Shown here in pieces: positions 8,150 to 16,729 of a stretch of DNA of 64,000 nt. Made by a program: the position numbers and the translations under genes. Source of the stretch: JBCCOW01 sp039025855 (GTDB taxonomy: Bacteria > Planctomycetota > Phycisphaerae > Phycisphaerales > Phycisphaeraceae); contig JBCCNL010000019.1 in NCBI GenBank assembly GCA_039025855.1, positions 3,314 through 67,313 on the forward strand, read 5' to 3'. The notes under the pieces are model-generated. The model made no database searches. It saw only the letters and a program-made list of their open reading frames with translations, and had not been told where the DNA came from. Position 1 is the stretch's first letter. Each line of letters starts with the position of its first letter.

Positions 8150-8697
8150 GCCAACGCCTCCAACTGGCCCCGCAGCTTCCGCAGCGCCTGCGACAGCGTA
8201 GCCTTGACGGTCCCCGGCGAGCAGGCCATCGCCTCGGCGGTCTCCGCGGTGTTCAGCCCCTCGAAGTAGCGAAGCACCACCGCCTCGCGTTGCCGGTCTG
8301 GCAGGGAGTCGACCACCCGGTGCAGCGCCGCCTGTGCTTCACGTTCCGCCGCTCGGTCCGCCGGCCCTGCTTCGGCGTCTCGCACCAGCCGGAGGCTGGA
8401 TTCGCCCGCCACGCCACCCCGGCGCTTCCGCCGGAGCTCTCGGCAGACGTTCGTGGCGATGCCCAGTGACCACGTCTTGAGCTGGCTCGCCCCGCGGAAC
8501 CCGGGCAGCCCCGCGAGGAAGCGTCTGGCGGTTTCCTGGGTTGCGTCTCGGGCCATCTCGTCGTCTCGCAGCATCGACCAGCAGTAGCGGAACCACACGT
8601 CCTGCAGCCCGCGGATCAGCGACGCCTGGGCTTCGCGGTCCCCAACCCTCGCTCGTTCGAGCACTTGTGGGTCGTCATCGCCGGGCGTCACACCCAT
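8146..8697 (-). CDS. ECF-family RNA polymerase sigma factor
   Basis: The 183-residue protein has region 2 (DVWFRYCWSMLRDDEMARDA, then FRGASQLKTWSLGIATNVCRE) and region 4 with a clear helix-turn-helix (LPDRQREAVVLRYFEGL, then MACSPGTVKATLSQALRKL). It lacks regions 1 and 3, as expected for ECF factors. It is the first gene of a three-gene overlapping operon with a membrane protein and an acidic exported protein. It probably responds to an envelope signal relayed by the membrane protein. Confidence 0.93.
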   Translation of the reverse strand: MGVTPGDDDPQVLERARVGDREAQASLIRGLQDVWFRYCWSMLRDDEMARDATQETARRFLAGLPGFRGASQLKTWSLGIATNVCRELRRKRRGGVAGESSLRLVRDAEAGPADRAAEREAQAALHRVVDSLPDRQREAVVLRYFEGLNTAETAEAMACSPGTVKATLSQALRKLRGQLEALA

Positions 8698-8721
8698 GAG
8701 TGCATCATCGCTCCGTTGGGT

Positions 8722-9648
8722 TTAGCCCGCAGCCCGGCTGGCGGAGGTTGCGGGCGGCGGGCGGTGGTTCGGCCCCGTCGAACCCCGACGGAACTCCCGC
8801 GGGCTGCAGCCCCGGAGCCGACGGAACACCCGGTTGAAGTTCGAGAGGTTGGTGAACCCGGCGTCGGCGGCGATCCGCGTCACCGGCTGGTCCGTCCCGG
8901 TCAGGGCCTGGCAGGCGTGGGCGATCCGCAGCTCATGGAGGTATTGGATGAAGGTCTTGCCCATGGTGCGTTTGAACAGCCGGGCAAAGGCGGACGGCGT
9001 GAGGTGGGTCGCGCTGGCGGCGTCATCCAGCGTGATCGGCTGGTCCCAACGCTCGGCGAGCAGGGCCCAGACCGGGTCCAGCCGGGTCGTGTTGTGTCGC
9101 CGGGTCTGGCTGGCAAAACCCGAGGGGTCCAGCGATTCGGTCGCGGTCTCGCTGATCTCCGCGAGGAGCTCAAGCAACCCCAGCACCCGTCGGGCCCCGC
9201 CCCCGTTGTGCATCGCCCGCATCGCCCGGGCCAGCCGATCCCGCTCTTGTTGCCGCCAACGCTCGGCTCCAATCAGCAGCCCCCGTTCAGCGCTCTGCAG
9301 CAGGGCCCGGACCCCCGCAAAGTCGGCGTGGGAGAGCACGTCTCGGCCCAACCGATCGCTGTCGAACTGGGCCACCCACGCCTCGATCCCGCCGGTTTCG
9401 CCAGCTTCGCCGCGTCGCGTGTCGAGCACCCAAAGGTGCGGTACCCCGCCGCCCAGCAGCACCCAGTCGCCCGGCCCATACGGCTGCACTGATGCCCCGA
9501 CAAACCGTTGGCCTCGGCCGCTCACAATCAGCGTCAGTTCCGCCTCGGGGTGCCAGTGCCATCGGTCGGGCATCACACGCTCCCGCACGTGGACCGTGTG
9601 CACCAGCCCACCGTCCTGGGAGACCTCTTCGCGTTGCGGGTGCAGCAT
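8722..9648 (-). CDS. AraC-family transcriptional regulator with cupin sensor domain
   Basis: I place the start at 9648 (MLHPQREEVSQ), 308 residues; in-frame ATGs at 9711 and 9717 would leave almost no room for two divergent promoters. The N-terminal half has a cupin pattern (WHWHPEAELTLIVSGRGQRF). The C-terminal half has two helix-turn-helix motifs typical of AraC (ITLDDAASATHLTPSAFARL and the ADAGFTNLSNFNRVFRRLRG stretch ending SPREFR). Divergent to it is a PhyH-family dioxygenase, the likely target, and the intergenic region holds repeated GAAA-type half-sites. Confidence 0.9.
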   Translation of the reverse strand: MLHPQREEVSQDGGLVHTVHVRERVMPDRWHWHPEAELTLIVSGRGQRFVGASVQPYGPGDWVLLGGGVPHLWVLDTRRGEAGETGGIEAWVAQFDSDRLGRDVLSHADFAGVRALLQSAERGLLIGAERWRQQERDRLARAMRAMHNGGGARRVLGLLELLAEISETATESLDPSGFASQTRRHNTTRLDPVWALLAERWDQPITLDDAASATHLTPSAFARLFKRTMGKTFIQYLHELRIAHACQALTGTDQPVTRIAADAGFTNLSNFNRVFRRLRGCSPREFRRGSTGPNHRPPPATSASRAAG

Positions 9649-9671
9649 GGTCAAAATCGTATCGGAAACCG

Positions 9672-9704
9672 CCGAAATCGATGCAGATTCGCCAGAAATT
9701 TCGG
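9672..9704. promoter_or_regulatory. Candidate operator in the araC/phyH divergent region
   Basis: An inverted repeat CCGAAAT (9672-9678) / ATTTCGG (9698-9704) surrounds a 19-nt spacer. The right half also contains the perfect 8-bp palindrome GAAATTTC (9695-9702). A related GGAAACC lies just outside at 9664-9670. Repeated half-sites between an AraC gene and its divergent partner suggest regulator binding. No clean -35/-10 pair could be assigned. Confidence 0.35.
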
Positions 9705-9744
9705 GCAACATATGCATTCTCGTTTTCACGTAAGGACTCTCCCT

Positions 9745-10584
9745 ATGACCGCATCCCCGTCTGTTCCGTCTTCCACCCCCGCGGGTTTGGACCTCGACAC
9801 GCCCTATGCCCTGAACGCCGACGACATCGCCCGCTTCCGGAAGGACGGATTTGTCCGCCTGCCCCACGTGTTCTCGGCCGAGGAGCTCGCCGCGATCGAC
9901 GGCGTGCTCACCCCGCTGACCCTCGCCCACGCCCCCGACACCGCCATGGAAGACCGTGACACGTACGCCAAGGCCTTCATCCAGGTCGGCAACCTCTGGG
10001 AGCGGTCCGACGACGCCAAACCGATCAGCTTCAGCAGACGCCTAGCCCGGATCGCGACGGAGCTGCTGGGCACCGCCGGCGTCCGCATGTGGCACGATCA
10101 GTGCCTCTACAAGGAGGCCGGCGGCGGCTTCACGCCCTGGCACGTCGACCAGCAGTACTGGCCGATGGACAGCCCGCTGTCGGTGACCGCCTGGATCCCG
10201 CTGCAGGAAACGCCGATCGAGATGGGGCCGCTGTGCTTCGGCAAGGGGTCGCACCAGCGAAAGATCGGCCGGGAGCTCGCGATCTCCGATGCCTCCGAAC
10301 GGCTCATCGATGCCGAGGTCAAGAAGAACAAGATCGACGAGGTCTACGAGGCGTACGGCCTCGGCGACGTGTCGTTCCACTACGGCTGGACCCTCCACCG
10401 GGCTGGCCCCAACACGACCGGCAAGCCGCGCAAGGTCCACACCGTGATCTACATGGACCGGGACATGAAGCTCATCGAGCCGAAGACCCAAGCCCATCGG
10501 AACGACTGGGCGAGTTGGACCCCCTCGACGAAGGTGGGCGAAGTCATGGACGACCCCCGCAACCCGGTCCTGTACGCCAAATAG
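9745..10584 (+). CDS. Phytanoyl-CoA dioxygenase (PhyH)-family protein
   Basis: The start at 9745 (MTASPSVPSSTPAG) gives 279 residues; the frame stays open further upstream but only through the regulator region. It belongs to the non-heme Fe(II)/2-oxoglutarate oxygenases. The iron motif HxD is seen in FTPWHVDQQYW, the distal His lies in WTLHRAGPN, and the oxoglutarate-binding Arg is probably in TGKPRKVHTV. PhyH members hydroxylate diverse small substrates, so the substrate cannot be named. The divergent AraC/cupin gene suggests induction by the substrate. Confidence 0.87.
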   Translation: MTASPSVPSSTPAGLDLDTPYALNADDIARFRKDGFVRLPHVFSAEELAAIDGVLTPLTLAHAPDTAMEDRDTYAKAFIQVGNLWERSDDAKPISFSRRLARIATELLGTAGVRMWHDQCLYKEAGGGFTPWHVDQQYWPMDSPLSVTAWIPLQETPIEMGPLCFGKGSHQRKIGRELAISDASERLIDAEVKKNKIDEVYEAYGLGDVSFHYGWTLHRAGPNTTGKPRKVHTVIYMDRDMKLIEPKTQAHRNDWASWTPSTKVGEVMDDPRNPVLYAK

Positions 10585-10685
10585 GCCGAGCGATCCGCCC
10601 GATGATCCAGGAGTGACGCGACGTTTGAGACGGGTTACGCTCCACCCTCCGGGGTGTGTCATCGCTCTGATTGGAAGGCAATCGT

Positions 10686-11885
10686 GTGTACAGAGTCATC
10701 GCAGTCGGTCTGGTCGTCATCTCGTTGGTAGGTGTCGCGGCACCGCCGGCTGCCGCTAGCACCGCGGCAGATCAACTGGACGCTTTACTCAAAGAAGGCA
10801 AGACCCGCGAGGCGTATCGGCAGATCGCCAAAGCGGTACAGGCCGATCCGAGCCTGATGGAGTCCTACGGGTTCCTGATGGCCGCGGGACGCGTGGCCCG
10901 GACCTATAGCCGAGAGGACCCGCCCGGAAATGCCGGGGAGTCGTATCGGGTCCGGCTCAAGGCCGAGGCGGTCGAGTGCTTCGGGATGGCCGAGCGCCTG
11001 GTCGAGCCAGGCGAGGAACAGACCGCAGCATCGACGGCCTGGCGGCAAGCCGCCGATGAGTTGGTTCTCGGGGCGTCGACGGCGTTTAACGCTAAGCGTT
11101 TTGATCTGGCGTTGGACTACAGCCGAGCGATCACGCGTGTGTCTCCGGAAGACCGCCTGGGCCCCGCATTGACGATCCGCATCGGGCAGATGGTCGATCG
11201 GCCCGAGCTGCAGCTCGAGGGTGTCCGTGCGGCGGTCGCGGCACGCTTCCCTATCCAGGACTACTACGTGCTCGCCGCTTCGCTCGAAGTGAGTGTTGAG
11301 AACGGAGCCGGACTGGACGCCGCGTTAGCCCATGTTGCGACCGGCCTCGAAGTGGTCCCCAACGACCTCCAACTGCTCGCCGAACGGGTCAGGCTCATGC
11401 TGCTTGCCGATCGCGCCGCCGACGCCACCGCGGCGCTCGCCACGTTCCGCAATCAGACCTTCGCACAGCTCGACGAACCTGCCGATCGGGTGCCGTACCG
11501 CGTGTTCCTTGGCCTGTACAGCGAGACCCTCGGCCAGACCGAAGCCGCGCGCGGCGATTACGAGGCGGTGGTCAAGCACGACCCCGGGCACCACCAAGCA
11601 CGTTTTGGCCTCGGGAAGCTGCTTGTGGACGAGGCTGCGGCGGTGCGTCGTAAGGGGCTTGACCTGCCGTTCGATGCGGTGGAGGAGAGCCGGGCGTTGG
11701 ACGAGCAAGCCGACACGCTGCTCCGAAAGGCTCGAGGTCACTTCGAGGCGATCCACGACCCGCAAGACCCGCGTAGCGATGTCATGGTCACGCTGATCAC
11801 GATCTACGGGCAGCTCGATGACTTCGACGCGGTGCGCGACATGCAGGCCCAGTACGACAAGTACATGTACGGTCCACGGAAGTAA
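10686..11885 (+). CDS. Secreted helical-repeat (TPR-like) protein
   Basis: I chose GTG 10686 (residues MYRVIAVGLVVISLVGVAA), about 399 residues, because GGAAGG sits 7 nt before it. A TTG at 10671 is the alternative and would place that site inside the gene. A signal peptide ends near AAAS. The rest is helical with TPR-like units (LDALLKEGKTREAYRQIAKA, and near the C-terminus a GDYEAVVKHDPGHHQARFGL block followed by LLVDEA). No catalytic motif is visible, so it is probably a scaffolding or binding protein. It is monocistronic as far as can be seen. Confidence 0.78.
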   Translation: MYRVIAVGLVVISLVGVAAPPAAASTAADQLDALLKEGKTREAYRQIAKAVQADPSLMESYGFLMAAGRVARTYSREDPPGNAGESYRVRLKAEAVECFGMAERLVEPGEEQTAASTAWRQAADELVLGASTAFNAKRFDLALDYSRAITRVSPEDRLGPALTIRIGQMVDRPELQLEGVRAAVAARFPIQDYYVLAASLEVSVENGAGLDAALAHVATGLEVVPNDLQLLAERVRLMLLADRAADATAALATFRNQTFAQLDEPADRVPYRVFLGLYSETLGQTEAARGDYEAVVKHDPGHHQARFGLGKLLVDEAAAVRRKGLDLPFDAVEESRALDEQADTLLRKARGHFEAIHDPQDPRSDVMVTLITIYGQLDDFDAVRDMQAQYDKYMYGPRK

Positions 11886-11947
11886 TTCACGGGGCAGCCT
11901 GACGGTCGGGGCGTCGAAAGGCTCGGCCGGGTGGATATAGTCGGTTT

Positions 11948-12421
11948 ATGCACGACGACGCGCACTACATGCAGCTCGCCCTCGACGCTTGCCGTGCGGG
12001 CGTCGAGAAGGGCCAGTCCCCGTTCGGGGCGGCGATCGTGTCCGCGGATGGTGAGTTGCTGGCGGTCGAGCACAACACCTGCCGGTCCGACAAAGACCCG
12101 ACCGCCCACGCCGAGGTGCAGGCCATCCGAGCCGCGTGCCAGAAGGTGCAGCACCGCTACCTCGACGGTGCGACGGTCTACGCCACAACGGAGCCGTGCC
12201 CGATGTGCTTCACGGCCAGCCACTGGGCCAGTGTCAAGCGGATCGTCTACGCCGCGTCGATCGCCGATGCCGCCCGCTTTGGGTTCCGTCAGCTCGAGAT
12301 TTCGACCGATCAACTCAAGACTCTGGGTCGTGCTGATATGGAGATCGTGCCGGATTTCATGCGGGATGCGTCCGTTGCGCTGTTCGAGCTTTGGAGCGAG
12401 AAGAACGGGAGTCTGTCCTGA
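11948..12421 (+). CDS. Nucleoside/nucleobase deaminase, guanine-deaminase-like (copy 1)
   Basis: This 157-residue protein belongs to the zinc cytidine-deaminase fold. HAEV (His54, catalytic Glu56) and PCPMC (Cys84, Cys87) provide the zinc site. DPTAHAEVQAIRAAC followed by a YAASIADAARFGF segment resembles the bacterial guanine deaminase group rather than TadA. The second copy (15834-16304) is about 90% identical by eye. The position next to a duplicated ubiquitin-like gene makes this part of an accessory cassette. The substrate is inferred from family resemblance only. Confidence 0.9.
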   Translation: MHDDAHYMQLALDACRAGVEKGQSPFGAAIVSADGELLAVEHNTCRSDKDPTAHAEVQAIRAACQKVQHRYLDGATVYATTEPCPMCFTASHWASVKRIVYAASIADAARFGFRQLEISTDQLKTLGRADMEIVPDFMRDASVALFELWSEKNGSLS

Positions 12422-12635
12422 CGTGGTTGCGATCGCTCACGGCTGTCATCCAACGCAAGCCTTAGGCAAATCAGGGCCTCGACGCCGGAGTCGTTTTGCC
12501 GAGCCATCCCTCGATCGTCTGCTTTTCTTGGGCGGGGCGCGAGCGTGCGGTTGTCTTATGATTCGCAGGCGTCGCATGTTCATCATCAAGTGTCGGAGAT
12601 GCTCATCTTGAGCAGCGTTTGACGGGAAAACGGGT

Positions 12636-15461
12636 TTGTCGAGTTCTAAGAACAAGAAGGTCAAAGCCAAGGCAACGGACGCTCCGCCTGGGCGTGTTCT
12701 GGGCTGGCACGCCGCGGCAATTCTGGCGGCGTTCGCCCTTTCGGGCGTCGCGGGTCTGATCCACGAAGTGGCCTGGACACGGCTGCTGCGTCTGGTCATG
12801 GGCAGCACGACGTTCTCGATCGCGACGGTCTTGGCGATGTTCATGGGTGGCTTGGCCCTCGGCGGCTACTACGGGGGACGCTGGGTCGACCGTCGGCGTG
12901 ACCCGCTTCGGCTCTTCGCGGTCCTGGAAGTCGCGATCGGCGTGTACTGCCTGTTCCTGCCTTGGCTGGTCGACGCCATCGAGCCGATCTACCGCGCGGC
13001 GTACCGGGCCGAGTTCGGGTTTGTGGGGCTGACCGTGCTGCGTTTTGTCTTGTGCGGCCTGCTGCTGTTGCCACCGGCCACGCTGATGGGTGCGACCCTG
13101 CCGGTGCTGACCCGCTGGTGGGTCAAGTCTGCCGGCGAGATGGGGCGACGGGTCGGTCGGCTCTACGCGATCAACACCCTGGGGGCCGCGGTCGGCGCGG
13201 CGGTGACCTCGTTTGTCTTGATCCCGAACCTGGGGTTGCAGATCACGATCTTCGTCGGCGTGGCCTGTAACTGGACCGCTGCCGCAGTCGGCTGGTGGCT
13301 GCATCAGCGCACGGGATTTATCCCTGAGTCCTCACCGCCCTCAGAGGTTTCGGATCACAGCCATGACAAGTCCCGTGCTAAAGAAGGCCCGAGCTACGGC
13401 GCGTTGGCCCTCCGCGTGTTGCTCCTGGGTTATGTTGTATCAGGGCTCGCGGCGATGGTGTTCCAGATCGCCTGGACCCGGGTGTTGACGCTGCTGATCG
13501 GGTCGTCTGTCTACGCGTTTGGCCTGATCCTCACCGCGTTCATCATTGGCTTGGGTTTGGGGGCGTTGGCTTACGGGCCATTCAGCGACCGCGTCCGGGC
13601 CCCGTTGGCAAGGCTGGGCATTTTTCAGATCGCCATCGGCCTCTCGGCCCTGTGCGTGGTTCCGGTCTTTGCTTGGCTGCCTTACTACCTGACCGGAGCC
13701 ATCGCCAGCGCCGGCGGGGCCTTCTGGCAGGTCCAGGCCCTTGAGTTCGGGCTGGTCTTGGCGATCACCCTGGTGCCGACGCTGTTGATGGGCGCCGCGT
13801 TTCCGCTGGTCACGCAGACTTATGCCCGCCGGGCGCCGGGCGTGGGCCAATCGGTCGGCACCGTTTATACCTGCAACACCATCGGAGCGATCGTCGGATC
13901 GTTCCTTGGCGGGTTTGTGTTGATCCCACTCGTGGGCATTCAGAACACGCTGTACGCCGCGGTCACGCTCAGCCTCGGGGTTGGCGTGGTCTACACCCTG
14001 ATCGATCCGCTGCGCTCCGCGGGGCGTCGGCTGGCGTGGGCCGGCGCGGCGACGGTCATCGGTGTGGCAGCGGTCTTCACGATCCCCGCGTGGGAGCCCG
14101 AACGGATCGGGTTTGCTCCGTTTATCAAAGCCGCGAGCCTCGACCCCGGCGCTGAGTTTTCCCGTCAGGATTTTGAGGAACGCCTGCGCCGACACGAAAC
14201 GCTCTATTACCACGAAGGCATCTCGGCCACGGTCATGGTGCGGCGGACTGAGGGTGGCGTGCTCGACCTGTTGACCAACGGCCGGGTCGAAGCCAAGAGC
14301 CAGGGCGGCGAGCTGCAGCAGCGGATGCTCGCCCACATCCCCATGCTGCTTCACCCCGAACCCCGCAGCGCGTTGGTGATCGGTCTGGCCAGCGGCATCA
14401 CGCTCGACGCCGCGTCGCAGCACCCGGTCCAAGCGCTGGATTGCGTCGAGCTCTCGGCCGGTGTGATCGAGGCCACCCGCTACTTCGCCGAGGCCAACAA
14501 CAACATCCTCGAAAACCCCCGGGTCAACGTGATCCTCTCGGACGGTCGCAACCACGTCGCGCTGACCGATCGCAAGTACGACGTGATCATCTCGCAGCCC
14601 TCGGACCCGGCGACCGCGGGTGTCGCGACGCTCTTCACCCAGGAGTTCTTCGAGGCCTGCTACGACCGGCTCAACGACCGCGGGCTGGTCTGCGTCTGGC
14701 TGAAGGGGTCAACCGTCGAGCCGGAGGTGTTCCGGTCGATCGTGGGCACGTTCGGGCACGTCTTCGACGATGTCGGGGTCTGGTCGGTGACCCGTGAGTT
14801 CAGCGAGTACATGCTGGTCGGCTCGCGCGGGCGGATGGAGATCGACATCGCGACGCTGGACCAACGCATCCGCAGCTCGCAGCTCACCGAGCACCTCAAG
14901 CCGCTCCAGATCCACACCATGCCGCAGTTCCTGGGCTACCGGCTCACCGGTCGTGACGGGGCTGCCGCCTTTGCCGGCGACGCCCCGTTCCATACCGATG
15001 ATCTGCCGCGGCTGGAGTTCACCGCCCCGCGGTCGGCGCTCGTCCAGCAGTCCGCCGACGAGATCACCGAAGCCCTCTTCGCCCAGGGCGACCGCCGCTT
15101 CACCGAAGTCGCCCCGCCCACCGACCCGCAGCAGGCCCACCTGTACCAGGAGCTCCAACGGATCTCAGGCAACGTCGTCCTTGCCCGCTATATGGCCCAC
15201 AACGCGAGGCGTGAACGCGCGGCAGGCCGGTTGAACAACGGCGTTGAACTGATGCGGCAGGCTGCGGCGTTGAACCCCTTTGACTCGGGCGTCCAAGCGG
15301 CGGTGGACTCCCTCCGCCGAGGATTGGACAGGAGCGTGAAGGACCGCGACTTCCAAGGTGCGATCACGATCGCCCGACGCATCGTGCACATCTTGCCGCA
15401 GAGCCAACCCGACCGCGACCGGCTCGACGCCTTGCTCCGCGATCACGGCCCGAGGCAGTAG
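12636..15461 (+). CDS. Fused multi-spanning membrane / spermidine-synthase-like methyltransferase-fold protein
   Basis: The 941-residue product starts at TTG (12636); no ATG precedes the first membrane span in frame. Residues about 25-225 and 250-490 are two homologous blocks of about six helices, each beginning with a similar signature (VAGLIHEVAWTRLLRLVMGS and AAMVFQIAWTRVLTLLIGSS). A spermidine-synthase-type Rossmann domain follows, with ALVIGLASGITLDAA, the acidic LDCVELS, and YDVIISQPSDP. The C-terminal 200 residues look like helical repeats. Such fused MFS-like/SpeE-like proteins are common in planctomycetes, but their reaction is unknown. The gene separates the two halves of what looks like copy A of a deaminase-ubiquitin-like pair. 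Confidence 0.85.
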   Translation: MSSSKNKKVKAKATDAPPGRVLGWHAAAILAAFALSGVAGLIHEVAWTRLLRLVMGSTTFSIATVLAMFMGGLALGGYYGGRWVDRRRDPLRLFAVLEVAIGVYCLFLPWLVDAIEPIYRAAYRAEFGFVGLTVLRFVLCGLLLLPPATLMGATLPVLTRWWVKSAGEMGRRVGRLYAINTLGAAVGAAVTSFVLIPNLGLQITIFVGVACNWTAAAVGWWLHQRTGFIPESSPPSEVSDHSHDKSRAKEGPSYGALALRVLLLGYVVSGLAAMVFQIAWTRVLTLLIGSSVYAFGLILTAFIIGLGLGALAYGPFSDRVRAPLARLGIFQIAIGLSALCVVPVFAWLPYYLTGAIASAGGAFWQVQALEFGLVLAITLVPTLLMGAAFPLVTQTYARRAPGVGQSVGTVYTCNTIGAIVGSFLGGFVLIPLVGIQNTLYAAVTLSLGVGVVYTLIDPLRSAGRRLAWAGAATVIGVAAVFTIPAWEPERIGFAPFIKAASLDPGAEFSRQDFEERLRRHETLYYHEGISATVMVRRTEGGVLDLLTNGRVEAKSQGGELQQRMLAHIPMLLHPEPRSALVIGLASGITLDAASQHPVQALDCVELSAGVIEATRYFAEANNNILENPRVNVILSDGRNHVALTDRKYDVIISQPSDPATAGVATLFTQEFFEACYDRLNDRGLVCVWLKGSTVEPEVFRSIVGTFGHVFDDVGVWSVTREFSEYMLVGSRGRMEIDIATLDQRIRSSQLTEHLKPLQIHTMPQFLGYRLTGRDGAAAFAGDAPFHTDDLPRLEFTAPRSALVQQSADEITEALFAQGDRRFTEVAPPTDPQQAHLYQELQRISGNVVLARYMAHNARRERAAGRLNNGVELMRQAAALNPFDSGVQAAVDSLRRGLDRSVKDRDFQGAITIARRIVHILPQSQPDRDRLDALLRDHGPRQ

Positions 15462-15582
15462 CCGTCAAGCCAGAGCATTGGTGTTGTGGCGTGTGACACC
15501 TTGTCGGCACACGTGGATTGTTCGGGCTTGATCTGTGTGCAGGTTTCCGTCATGGTGAGGGCTCCCATTGGAGGAGCTTTCC

Positions 15583-15732
15583 ATGCCTGAAACGCTGACC
15601 CTGACTGTGCACGACGAGACGACCGCCGGCGACCGGGGCGACCCGATCGTCCTGGAGTTCCTTACCGAAGAGATCACGGTCCGCGAAGTTATGGCCGACC
15701 CGATAAACCCGGCGTTATATTCGTTGGAGTAA
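15583..15732 (+). pseudogene. Truncated copy of the ubiquitin-like gene
   Basis: A 49-codon frame (start MPETLTLTVHDETTAGD) matches the first 35 or so residues of the full gene at 16398. The shared part runs through the beta-hairpin and into the first helix (VLEFLTEEITVRE). It then diverges into an unrelated tail (VMADPINPALYSLE) and stops. DNA similarity begins upstream of the start (a GTCATGGTGA block about 30 nt before both starts) and ends abruptly after GTCCGCGA. It has lost the helix end, the beta-3 to beta-5 region and the Gly-Gly tail. It is best read as the remnant of a local duplication, though a good GGAGGA site means it may still be translated. Confidence 0.75.
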
Positions 15733-15833
15733 AGCTAGCCGGGCCGTGCGGACCGGTCTCCCGTGGGGTACTCGAAGCATCGGCAGCACCGCCGGCGCGA
15801 CACGCTCCGGCTCGTTGTGCGTATGCTTCCGCG

Positions 15834-16304
15834 ATGCGAAACGACACGCACTAGATGCAGCTCGCCCTGGACAAGTGCCGCGAGGGTATCGAGAAGGGGC
15901 AGTCTCCGTTCGGGGCGGCGATCGTTTCAGCAGCCGGCGAGGTGTTATCGGTGGAACATAACACCTGTCGTGCGGATCACGATCCGACCGCCCACGCCGA
16001 GGTGCAGGCGATCCGTGCCGCGTGCCAGAAGGTGCAGCACCGCTACCTCGACGGTGCAACGGTCTACGCCACGACGGAGCCGTGCCCGATGTGCTTCACC
16101 GCAAGCCACTGGGCGAGCATCAAACGGATTGTGTACGCCGCGTCGATCGCCGACGCCGCTCGCTTCGGGTTCCGTCAGCTCGAAATCTCCACCGAACAAC
16201 TCAACACGCTGGGCCGTGCTGACATGGAGATCGTGCCGGACTTCATGCGGGATGAGTCGGTTGAGCTGTTAGAGCTTTGGCAAGAGAAGCTGGAGAGTTC
16301 GTGA
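15834..16304 (+). CDS. Nucleoside/nucleobase deaminase, guanine-deaminase-like (copy 2), with an in-frame stop at codon 7
   Basis: This is a near duplicate of the deaminase at 11948; the zinc motifs HAEV and PCPMC are intact. The natural start by alignment is ATG 15834. Codon 7 is TAG (15852-15854) where copy 1 has TAC, so translation from 15834 yields only six residues. The next codon is ATG (15855), which would give a 149-residue protein lacking only the first seven positions. The catalytic core is therefore preserved, and either restart or direct initiation at 15855 could rescue it. No good Shine-Dalgarno sequence lies before 15855. It may be functional or an early pseudogene. Confidence 0.75.
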
Positions 16305-16397
16305 TGAGGCTGAGCCTGTGCCTTCTGTCTGGCAAACTCCGCCTTGAATAACTCATCGGTTTCGGTCATGGTGATGAAGTCCTAACCGGGAGGCCCC

Positions 16398-16724
16398 ATG
16401 CCAGCCACACTGACCGTGCACGACGAGACGACCGCGGGCGACCGGAGTGATCCGATCGTCCTGGAGTTCCTGGCCGAAGAGATCACCGTCCGCGAGCTGA
16501 TCCGGCAGCGCGTGTATCAAGAGGTACAGGACTACAACCTTAGGATTGAGCAGTCTGATTTGGATTGGCGGGGGCGTTACGCCAAGGCCTGTCGGGAGTT
16601 CGAGTGCGGACGCGTCTTGGTGTTTCACGGGGACTGTCAGGCTGAGCGGTTGGACGACATGGTCGAGCTCACGCCCAGCGTTGGGGTGACGTTCCTGCGG
16701 CTCGTCCCTCTGGCGGGCGGGTAG
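16398..16724 (+). CDS. Ubiquitin-like beta-grasp protein with C-terminal Gly-Gly
   Basis: The 108-residue product reads as a beta-grasp fold. Strand 1 is residues 2-8 (PATLTVH) and strand 2 is 19-25 (PIVLEFL). A helix starts at an ITVRELI motif and runs 29-47. An insert covers about 48-70, strand 3 is RVLVFHGD (72-79), then LDDMVELTPS, and a last strand VTFLRLVPLAGG ends exactly at Gly107-Gly108. The second half aligns by eye with ubiquitin's RLIFAGKQ ... LSDY ... LHLVLRLRGG. Its stop lies 5 nt before the DUF4132 start, so the two are coupled. GGAGG precedes the ATG. GG-ended beta-grasp proteins are either protein modifiers or sulfur carriers (ThiS/MoaD); no E1-like enzyme is nearby. Confidence 0.75.
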   Translation: MPATLTVHDETTAGDRSDPIVLEFLAEEITVRELIRQRVYQEVQDYNLRIEQSDLDWRGRYAKACREFECGRVLVFHGDCQAERLDDMVELTPSVGVTFLRLVPLAGG

Positions 16725-16729
16725 CGGCG

